Assembly: GCF_016806125.1 (NCBI RefSeq)
Contig: NZ_CP047166.1
Coordinates: 930,001 to 994,000, forward strand
Source: Ponticoccus alexandrii
GTDB taxonomy: Bacteria; Pseudomonadota; Alphaproteobacteria; Rhodobacterales; Rhodobacteraceae
DNA length: 64,000 bases
Direction: 5' to 3'
Under the pieces are notes generated by a model, which worked only from the letters and a program-made list of their open reading frames with translations, had not been told where the DNA came from and ran no database searches. The position numbers and the translations under genes were made by a program. This document shows, piece by piece, positions 17,747 to 24,712 of the stretch. The first letter of the stretch is position 1. Each line of letters opens with the position of its first letter.

Positions 17747-18784
17747 TCAGACGGTCGCGCTGCTCCGGGGCCAGGACAGAAGCATCGGGATCAGGAAGGT
17801 CAGGATAAGCAACCGCATGACGTGATGCGCCGCCACAAAAGCCGGATCGAACCCCAGTGCCACCGAGATCGCCGCCATCGCCTCGACCCCGCCGGGAGCG
17901 AAGGCCACGATCAGAAGCGCGGGGGAAAGACCCAGCGCCAGCATCGACACCACGACCGCCAGCAGCGTTGTCGCAACGGTCACGCCGGTGACCCACAGCC
18001 CTGCCCAAAGGCTCGCGCGAAGATCGTCCCAGCCTTGTCCGGAAAAGCGCGAACCGATGAGAACGCCCATCACCAGAAACGCCGCGAAGGTCACCGTGGC
18101 CGGCATCTGGCCCGGCGTCAGGCCCAAGGCGTGACCCGCCGCGCTGAAGCCCATCCCGGCGAGAAGGAAAGCCGCCGGCATGTGAATCCTCTTGAAAACG
18201 AGCCCCAGTGTAAACGTGCCTGCGACAAGCAGGATCGCGGAGGCAATGGACATATGCGCCGCCGGCGCGAAGCTGACGCCGCTTGCCCCGAAGGCCACCG
18301 TCACGAAGATCGGTACGACGAGGGTCAGAAACAGCACCCGGATGCTCTGGACGATTGCGATGCGCGGGGTCGCGCCCTTACCTTCAAGTGAGAGGCTGAG
18401 GACGTAGCTCAGGTGCCCCGGCGCGGCGGCGAGGACTGCATCGCGGCGCTGGAAGCCCATCCAGCGGGTCAGGCCGCGCTGCGAGATTGCCATGCCGACA
18501 AGAAGCGCTGCGGCGAGGATCGCGATGGTCGCCGGCCAGCGCGCGGCGCTCGCGAGCATCTCGGGCGTCACGCTGCTGCCGATCCCGATGCCGAGCAGGA
18601 TGAACGCGGTATCGCGCAGCCAATTGGGCAGCGCGACCCTGAGGCCCGACAGCCCCGCGATGGAAACCGCCGTTGCCGCGCCCGTCAGCGGTGCGGACGG
18701 GAAACCGATGAGCCAGAAAAGACCCGCTCCGACCAGCCCGACCCCCAGCGCAAGAGCGGCGCCCTTGAGATCAAGCGTCACCAT
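17747..18784 (-). CDS. AbrB-family (COG3180) membrane permease
   Basis: The 345-residue protein is made of about ten hydrophobic segments in two similar halves (GFPSAPLTGAATAVS, AFILLGIGIGSSVTPEML; then MPAAFLLAGMGFSAAGHALG, AFLVMGVLIGSRFSGQGW). AAAPGHLSYVLSLS and FAPGGVEAMAAISVALG repeat the same motif. This is the AbrB/ammonia-monooxygenase-regulator-like transporter family often found beside tricarboxylate or CoA-ester catabolic genes. Start at 18784 (MVTLDLKGAAL) overlaps the end of the decayed citrate-synthase-like gene. The permease itself looks intact. Confidence 0.85.
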   Translation of the reverse strand: MVTLDLKGAALALGVGLVGAGLFWLIGFPSAPLTGAATAVSIAGLSGLRVALPNWLRDTAFILLGIGIGSSVTPEMLASAARWPATIAILAAALLVGMAISQRGLTRWMGFQRRDAVLAAAPGHLSYVLSLSLEGKGATPRIAIVQSIRVLFLTLVVPIFVTVAFGASGVSFAPAAHMSIASAILLVAGTFTLGLVFKRIHMPAAFLLAGMGFSAAGHALGLTPGQMPATVTFAAFLVMGVLIGSRFSGQGWDDLRASLWAGLWVTGVTVATTLLAVVVSMLALGLSPALLIVAFAPGGVEAMAAISVALGFDPAFVAAHHVMRLLILTFLIPMLLSWPRSSATV

Positions 18785-19185
18785 AGGTCCATCGACAGGC
18801 TGACGGCGTCGGCCCCTTGTTGCGCCCCCCTTGCTGCTGCTGTTCCGGGGGATGGGCAAGAATGCCGACCGACCGCGAGAGACAGAAAAGCCCGCGGGCG
18901 CGCGACGGCGTGAAACCGAGCTGGGCATAGATCACCGCCGTCGCACCGTCGATGTTCATCCGCAGCGCGCGGCGCTTGCGGTCCGTGATCCACTGCCGTC
19001 ACCAGCGCCGCCTTGAAGAGACGCGCCTGCGCCTTGTCGGACAGGCCGCTCCGCAGCATGAGCCAGATCATCCGAGAGAAGGAGAGCGTGCCGATCAGCG
19101 CGTCAATGGGGCGCCCACGAATATCGATGCGGCCCGGCTTCATGTCGACTATCGACGTGTGCCCCCAATCTCTGACATCGCTCAT
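18771..19185 (-). pseudogene. Citryl-CoA lyase/citrate-synthase-like gene, internal deletion
   Basis: From the ATG at 19185 the frame reads MSDVRDWGHTSIVDMKPG, PIDALIGTLSFSRMIWLM and ALVTAVDHGPQAP, the N-terminal region of short citrate-synthase-like lyases. After about 18975 homology continues only in another frame: NIDGATAVIYAQLGFTPS, ARGLFCLSRSVGILAH, EQQQQGGRNKGP, the C-terminus, ending at 18771. More than 100 central residues are missing and the frame is shifted, so the gene is dead. Its start overlaps the stop of the CoA-transferase fragment (ATGA). Confidence 0.75.
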
Positions 19186-19574
19186 ATCAGGCCCTCCGGT
19201 CTCAAATCCTCGATCTCTGCCTGCTCAAGCCCATGCGCTGCCCAGACCCCCGCGTTGTCCGCGCCAAGCCCGGTCGCCGGGCTTTCCGGGACGGGCCGGT
19301 CGCCGTCGATCATCGCGGGCGTGCCGCAGAGGCGCAGCGCTTCTGCGCCCGGGATCTCGTGGATGAGACCGCGAAACAGTATTTGCAGCTCTTCTAGGAT
19401 CTCCGGCACCCTGAGTACAGGCCCCGTCGGAACGCCCAGCCGACTGAGAGGATCGACCCGGTCGGCGGCGGGCCTCTTCGGGATGTTGCGGAAGATCATC
19501 GCGCCCCAGATGCCGTGTCGCCGACCATCTTGGTGTGCATCCCTGCCTTTGCAAGCTTTCGCAGTGCGGCGCAA
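19182..19574 (-). pseudogene. CaiB/BaiF (family III) CoA-transferase, C-terminal fragment
   Basis: The recognisable part, about 105 residues, runs from FRNIPKRPAADRVDPL through LGVPTGPVLRVPEILEE, LFRGLIHEIPGAEALRLCG and GLGADNAGVWAAHGLEQAEI to a stop at 19182. This is the usual C-terminus of family III CoA-transferases (AGVPxGPV, shift to LGEHxxxVL-like end). The N-terminal two thirds with the catalytic Asp are absent. It would have supplied a CoA ester to the citrate-synthase-like lyase downstream; both are now broken while the adjacent permease survives. Confidence 0.7.
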
Positions 19575-19586
19575 GCGTTCTGCGGG

Positions 19587-20071
19587 TTACAGGCGCCGCA
19601 TCATGAAGACGCTCAGCGGATCGAGGCGGTAGTCCGCGAAGGGCAGGCATTCCGTGAACCCGGCCCCGGCATAAAGCCCCCGCGCGGGCAGGAAGGCCTC
19701 TTGCGTGCCGGTTTCAAGGCAGGAGCTGGTCGCGCCGCCTTCGCGGGCGCGCTCCAGCAGGTGCCGCAGGAGAGTGGCGCCCAGCCCCCGACCCCGGCAG
19801 GCGCGGGCAACGTGCATGCTTTTTAATTCGACCGCCGGACCGGGCAGCGGGCCATCGGTCAGGGGTTTAGTGCGCCCACCGCGCAGACCGCCCCCACGTC
19901 GTCGCGCAGGGCGTAGACCTGTGCACCGGCAGCCCGCAGGGCCGAAGCGGTCATGACGTGGCAGCTTTCGGGCGGCGACCCGGCGCGCATGTCCGCATGG
20001 TGCCGCGCAAGCAGGGCATCCACCGCCGTATCCGCGCCGGTTACCGGCTCCAGAGTCCAGGCAGCGCTCAT
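19587..20071 (-). pseudogene. GNAT acetyltransferase split by one frameshift
   Basis: The N-terminal part starts at 20071 (MSAAWTLEPVTGADTAVDAL) and reads to VCAVGALNP before a stop at 19859. The C-terminal part continues in another frame as LTDGPLPGPAVELKSMHV, ACRGRGLGATLLRHLL and GFTECLPFADYRLDPLSVFM, a typical PAT/GNAT core with acetyl-CoA loop RGRGLG. One extra C in the AACCCCTGACC run near 19863 would restore a single frame of about 160 residues. It is a recent frameshift, or an assembly error at a homopolymer. The start overlaps the MYG1 stop (ATGA). Confidence 0.8.
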
Positions 20072-20988
20072 GCCTCGGCCTCGGCTACGGCCTTTTCCGC
20101 CAGCGCCATCACGGCTTCGCGGGTGGCGGCCACGGCGATGAACCGGGCGTTGTGGCAGAAGCGCGCGCCGGGCACGCCGCTGGCCTGTTCCAGAGCCGTG
20201 TCGGTCAGGCCGGCCCAGGCGGCGGGCAGGTCGGCGCGGCTGTCGAAGGTGCCGGCGCTTTTGCGGATGGTGTTCAGCGCCCAGTCCCCGTCGCGCGGGT
20301 GGACGACGAACAGCAGGTGATCCGCCCCGGCTTTCTCAATCGCCGAGAGGTGCGGCATCCCCTGCGGCAGTTCCAGCACCCGGCCGGTGCCGGTTTCCGC
20401 GATGGCCGCCAGAACGCGCCCTTCGGCCCTTGCCCGCGCGGCGAGGGTGGCGACCGAGGCCTCGAGCACGGTGCGCGCAAGGCCAAGGGCCTTTTCGAAG
20501 GCCGCATCTTCCGCGTCCGGGCCACCGACGTCGAAGGCGGGCTTCATGCGCTCCAGCAGGGCCGGCAGGGTCAGAGCGGCCAGCGGCCCGGCGGCAGAGG
20601 GATCGAGCGCGCCGTTGTCCATCAGGTCGATGGGCCGGACAAGGCTGTTGTCCAGCTGCGCATGGAGCGCCGCGAGATCGGCCTCGGGCACCGCAAGCGC
20701 GCGCAGGTAGTCGGTGCCGAAATGGTGCCAGATCAACCCGAAAGAGCTGTAGGGCGCGCCGTCGGGACGCAGCGGCGCCGGTTTCTGGTGGTGATCGAAC
20801 AGCCCGGCTGTGGCGTCATAGGCGCGGCCCACGTCGTAGACGATGCGTCCGGGGGCCGCTGAGGTCAGGGCGGGGTCGCGGCTTCGCAACCGGCGCGCAT
20901 CGGGGTGAAGGCGGCTCAGAACGACCGTCGACAGAATCTCGTCGGCGTGAAAACCGCCGGAATGTGTGACTAGTTCGGTGAGGGTCAT
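20068..20988 (-). CDS. MYG1 family (UPF0160) metal-dependent hydrolase
   Basis: MYG1 proteins are DHH-type metal-dependent nucleases/hydrolases conserved from bacteria to man. The 306-residue protein begins with THSGGFHADEILSTVVLSRL and contains IVYDVG and LFDHHQKP, the metal-binding motifs expected in this family, then LMDNGALD and the C-terminal PAAWAGL-type region. The start at 20988 matches the family N-terminus. Upstream are 317 bases shared with a divergent gene. Confidence 0.88.
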   Translation of the reverse strand: MTLTELVTHSGGFHADEILSTVVLSRLHPDARRLRSRDPALTSAAPGRIVYDVGRAYDATAGLFDHHQKPAPLRPDGAPYSSFGLIWHHFGTDYLRALAVPEADLAALHAQLDNSLVRPIDLMDNGALDPSAAGPLAALTLPALLERMKPAFDVGGPDAEDAAFEKALGLARTVLEASVATLAARARAEGRVLAAIAETGTGRVLELPQGMPHLSAIEKAGADHLLFVVHPRDGDWALNTIRKSAGTFDSRADLPAAWAGLTDTALEQASGVPGARFCHNARFIAVAATREAVMALAEKAVAEAEA

Positions 20989-21305
20989 CGTCTGGCCTGT
21001 TTGGGTCCGGGCAGGCCGCATCGGGCCTGCGGGGCACTGTGGATCGGGATCGGGCTGGTTCGCGGCTTTTGCGTCGCGGTTTCAGAGGCCGACAAGGACC
21101 CCAAGCGTGTCCCTCTGTCAAGCCGGGGCGAGATCGGGCGAAAGGGCGGGGACCTCTCATTCCGGGAGGGCCTCGGAAAGCTGCCCGAGGGCGCGGGTCT
21201 GGCGGGCCTGCCCCTTGGCGCCGCTGCCGGGACCCTTGGCAAGTTTCCGGTTGCCCTCGGGGGCCCGGGGTGGTCCGGTGCCTTGCGGCAACCGAAGAGG
21301 ACGAT
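20989..21305. other. Divergent intergenic region, no gene seen
   Basis: The 317 bases separate MYG1 (minus) from the ThDP enzyme (plus) and should hold both promoters. I see no clear consensus boxes or hairpins. Confidence 0.4.
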
Positions 21306-22958
21306 ATGCGCAACGGTGGACAGCTTCTGGTCGAAAGTCTTGTGGGCCTTGGGGCGACGAAGGCCTTCGGGGTGCCGGGCGAAAGCTACCTCGCGGTGCT
21401 CGACGCGCTGCACGACACTGCGGGTGCGCTGGACTATGTGCTGTGCCGACAAGAGGGCGGGGCGGCCTTCATGGCGGCGGCCTGGGGCAAGCTGACCGGC
21501 CAGCCGGGTATCTGCATGGTGACGCGGGGGCCGGGGGCGACCAATGCCTCGATCGGGGTGCATACGGCGATGCAGGATTCCGCGCCGATGCTGCTGTTTG
21601 TCGGGCAGGTGGCGACCGAGATGCGCGGGCGCGAGGCCTTTCAGGAAGTTGATTACCGCGCTGTCTTCGGCACCATGGCGAAATGGGCGGTCGAGATCGA
21701 TCAGGTCGACCGCATCCCCGAAATCCTGTCGCGCGCCTGGAGCGTTGCCACCAGCGGGCGCCCCGGCCCGGTGGTCATCGCCCTGCCAGAGGACATGCTG
21801 GCCGACACCTCGGACATGGCGCCCCTGAGCGGGCCGGTGCCGCTGGCGCAGCCCGCGCCGGATGCCGACGCGATGGACAGGCTGGCAGAGCTTCTGACGG
21901 GCGCGGCGCGCCCGGTGATCCTGATGGGCGGCAGTGGCTGGAGCGCCGAAGGGCGCGCCGGTCTGCAAGCCTTTGCCGAGGCCGCGCGCATCCCGGTCGT
22001 CGCGGCCTTCCGTTTTCAAGACCGCTTTGACAACCACTCGGATGTCTACTGCGGCGAGGCCGGTGTCGGCATGCCGCCCCACGTCAAGGCGGTCCTGAAG
22101 GGCGCGGACCTGATCCTTGCGGTGAACGTCCGGTTCGGAGAGATGACGACGGACGGATACACGCTCTTCGACCTGCCGGAGATGCAGCAGGTTCTGGTGC
22201 ATGTACACGCCGATGCGGCCGAGATCGGCAAGATCTACCGGTCGGCGCTGGGGATCGTGGCGGGTGTGAACGCCTTTGCCGCCGCGCTGGAACCCTGCGA
22301 GGGCCTATGGGCCGACTGGTGCGCCGAGGGACGCGCGGCCTACCTGGCCGGGCTGGAATTGCCGGACCAGCCCTCACCCGTCGACATGGGCAAGGTGACG
22401 GCGCATCTGCGCGCGGTGTTGCCCGAGGACGTGGTGCTGACCAATGGCGCCGGAAACTTCAGCGTCTGGCCGAACAAGTTCTTTCCCTTCGGACCCAAGG
22501 CGCGGCTGCTTGCGCCGCAGTCGGGGGCCATGGGCTACGGTCTGCCGGCGGCCATCGCCGCCAAGGTCGCGGACCCGGGGCGCTGTGTGGTCTGCTTTGC
22601 CGGGGACGGAGATTTCCAGATGACCAGTCAGGAACTTGCGACGGCGGTGCAGGCCGGGGCGCGGCCCATCGTGCTGATTCTCAACAACGGCGTTTACGGC
22701 ACCATCCGCGCCCATCAGGAGCGGCAGTTCCCGGGCCGGGTCTCTGGCACCGACATGGTCAGCCCGGACTTCGTCATGCTGGCGCAGGCCTATGGTTTCC
22801 ATGCCGAGCGTGTGACGACGACCGAGGCCTTCCCCGAGGCCTTTGCCCGCGCCATGGCCTCGGAGACCGGCGCGGTGCTGGATCTCGAAGTCGCGGCAGA
22901 GGCAATCACCCCGCGGCAGACGCTGAGCCAGATGAGGGCCGCCGCGCTGAGAGGCTGA
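21306..22958 (+). CDS. Acetolactate-synthase-like ThDP-dependent enzyme
   Basis: The 550-residue protein has the three domains of the AHAS/pyruvate-oxidase family. The N-terminal Pyr domain carries the catalytic Glu in CRQEGGAAFMAAAWGK and the MVTRGPGATNA segment. The central domain has VILMGGSGW. The C-terminal PP domain has CFAGDGDFQMTSQEL and NNGVYGTIRAHQ (the GDG...N motif for ThDP and Mg). No small regulatory subunit gene (ilvN) follows, so it is probably not the biosynthetic AHAS but a related decarboxylase or carboligase. Start at ATG 21306 fits the family. Confidence 0.87.
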   Translation: MRNGGQLLVESLVGLGATKAFGVPGESYLAVLDALHDTAGALDYVLCRQEGGAAFMAAAWGKLTGQPGICMVTRGPGATNASIGVHTAMQDSAPMLLFVGQVATEMRGREAFQEVDYRAVFGTMAKWAVEIDQVDRIPEILSRAWSVATSGRPGPVVIALPEDMLADTSDMAPLSGPVPLAQPAPDADAMDRLAELLTGAARPVILMGGSGWSAEGRAGLQAFAEAARIPVVAAFRFQDRFDNHSDVYCGEAGVGMPPHVKAVLKGADLILAVNVRFGEMTTDGYTLFDLPEMQQVLVHVHADAAEIGKIYRSALGIVAGVNAFAAALEPCEGLWADWCAEGRAAYLAGLELPDQPSPVDMGKVTAHLRAVLPEDVVLTNGAGNFSVWPNKFFPFGPKARLLAPQSGAMGYGLPAAIAAKVADPGRCVVCFAGDGDFQMTSQELATAVQAGARPIVLILNNGVYGTIRAHQERQFPGRVSGTDMVSPDFVMLAQAYGFHAERVTTTEAFPEAFARAMASETGAVLDLEVAAEAITPRQTLSQMRAAALRG

Positions 22959-23144
22959 GCTCGCGACCCTGGCAGAGCCTTGGCGCCGTGGCTCGCGGGC
23001 CGCGGACAGCACGGCCGGGGGATCCGCAAGGCATCCCGGCTAACCTGGTCCCCCGTTGGAGGGGCGGCGCCCTGGCCCGAGGCAGCGCCTCGGATTTGAC
23101 GCCGGGCAGCGGCCCTGTCGCCTGTCTGGCCTGCCAATGCAGGT

Positions 23145-24260
23145 TCAGGGCGGCTCCGGCGCGGCGGGCAAGGTGAAGCGAAACAGCGTGCCCTGCGGCT
23201 GGGGTTCGCACCAGATCCGCCCGCCGTGGCGGCGCACGATCTTGGCGCAGGTGGCAAGCCCTAAACCGGTGCCGGGAATCTCCTCTTCGCGGTGAAGGCG
23301 CCGGAAGGGCTGAAACACCTGCTCGGCATGTTCGGGCGCGATGCCGATGCCGTTGTCCCTGACTGAAAAGATCCAGCGCCCGGCATTGGTCGGCACGGCG
23401 CTGACGTGAATGTCGGGCGGGTGGTCGCGGCAATATTTGATTCCATTGCCGATGAGGTTCTGCAACAGCTGGATCACCTCGGTGTCGGCGCAAAGGACCA
23501 CCGGCAGGGGCCCGGCTCGCAGCGCCGCGCCGCTTTCGGCGATTTCGGCGCGCAGGTTCGCGGCGGCGGCGCGCAGAAGCGCGTCCGCCGGTTCCGGGCC
23601 GTGGGCAGCGCCCTGGCCCGGGTGAAGATGGGCGGACAGGGTGTCGATGGTGCGGTGCAGGCGCGCGACGAGGCCGGCGATCTCTGTGCGGTCCGCTTCC
23701 ATCGCCTGAGTGTCGCCTGCGGCGATGCCCTCTGCCAGCGACAAGGTAAAGTAGTCGAGCGCCCGCAGCGGCGCCTTCAGATCGTGGGCGAGCGTATGGG
23801 CGAAGGTGTCGAGTTCCTGCCGCTGCGCCTCTATCTGGTGACGCAGGCGCGTGACCTCCAGCCCGTTCTGGACGAGGCGGCGCAGAGACGCGGCGGCGAT
23901 GTTGCGCTTGGGGATATAGTCGATGGCGCCTGACTTGATCGCGGCGGCGGCGATGACCTCGTCCCCCTGTCCGGTGACCACGGCCACGGCTGCCTCGGGC
24001 CACTGCCCCAGAACCGTTGCGATGTTGGCCAACCCGTCGGCGTTGGGCAGGCCGTAGTCGAGAAAGACGAGGTCGATGGCCTCCTCGCCATGGCCGTCAA
24101 GGGCCGCCTGCATGGAAGGGGCGCGGCGCAGATCGCAGGACAGGCCGCTGTCATCTAACGCGCGGCAAAGCAGTTTCGTGTCGCCGGTATCGTCGTCGAT
24201 GATCAGGATGATGATCGGTCGGTCGGGGCCTGTTTCCAGAGAGCCGTGCGGCGGGGTCAT
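23145..24260 (-). CDS. Receiver-histidine kinase hybrid (REC-HisKA-HATPase)
   Basis: The 371-residue protein has an N-terminal receiver domain (IIDDDTGDTKLL; phospho-acceptor Asp in LVFLDYGLP; Lys in DYIPKRN), then HisKA with the His in FAHTLAHDLKAPLRAL, then an HATPase domain (N box NLIGNGIKYC, G1 DNGIGIAP, G2 GTGLGLATCA). There is no membrane segment or sensor domain: input must come through the receiver. Its start overlaps the stop of the upstream response regulator (ATGA), so kinase, regulator and this hybrid are coupled. This arrangement suggests a phosphorelay in which the regulator or first kinase signals to the hybrid. Confidence 0.9.
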   Translation of the reverse strand: MTPPHGSLETGPDRPIIILIIDDDTGDTKLLCRALDDSGLSCDLRRAPSMQAALDGHGEEAIDLVFLDYGLPNADGLANIATVLGQWPEAAVAVVTGQGDEVIAAAAIKSGAIDYIPKRNIAAASLRRLVQNGLEVTRLRHQIEAQRQELDTFAHTLAHDLKAPLRALDYFTLSLAEGIAAGDTQAMEADRTEIAGLVARLHRTIDTLSAHLHPGQGAAHGPEPADALLRAAAANLRAEIAESGAALRAGPLPVVLCADTEVIQLLQNLIGNGIKYCRDHPPDIHVSAVPTNAGRWIFSVRDNGIGIAPEHAEQVFQPFRRLHREEEIPGTGLGLATCAKIVRRHGGRIWCEPQPQGTLFRFTLPAAPEPP

Positions 24261-24700
24261 TGCATGTCCGGAAGTTCAACGAGGCGCCAATAGGCGTTGA
24301 GCGTTCCGATCAGGTCGAGAAAGTCGGCACCGGCGGATTCCTTCACGATGTAGCCCGCGACATTGTTGTCGTATGCGTGATCGACGTCGTCGCGCATCTT
24401 CGAGGTCGTCAGCATGAAGACCACCAGCTTGCGCAGATCCGGATCGTCGCGCAGGGCGGCCACAAACTCATGGCCGTTCATGCGGGGCATGTTTACGTCG
24501 ACAAGGCAGATGAACGGGGTCTCGGGCATGTCGGGGCGCTGTTTGTGCAGGATCTCAAGGGCTTCCCGGCCATCGCGCGCGCGCACGATGGGGTTGGCGA
24601 TCTGGGCGCGCTTGAAGGCGCGTATGACCGCCTTGGCGTCGCCGTCATCATCCTCGACGAGCAGAATATTGATGGGCATGGCTTTCTGTCCTGTCATCAT
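24257..24700 (-). CDS. Single-domain response regulator, Rcp1-like
   Basis: The 147-residue protein is a lone receiver domain: acid cluster LLVEDDDGDAKAV, phosphorylation Asp in CLVDVNMPRMNGHEF, Thr in MLTTSK, and Lys in GYIVKES. The longer loop after beta-3 and the D-G-REAL pattern are typical of Rcp1-like regulators that pair with phytochrome-type or similar bacterial kinases. It has no output domain. It lies 12 bases after the membrane kinase and overlaps the hybrid kinase. GGAG lies just before the tandem ATGs at 24700 and 24697, either of which may be the start. Confidence 0.9.
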   Translation of the reverse strand: MMTGQKAMPINILLVEDDDGDAKAVIRAFKRAQIANPIVRARDGREALEILHKQRPDMPETPFICLVDVNMPRMNGHEFVAALRDDPDLRKLVVFMLTTSKMRDDVDHAYDNNVAGYIVKESAGADFLDLIGTLNAYWRLVELPDMQ

Positions 24701-24712
24701 CGGCTCCGATCC

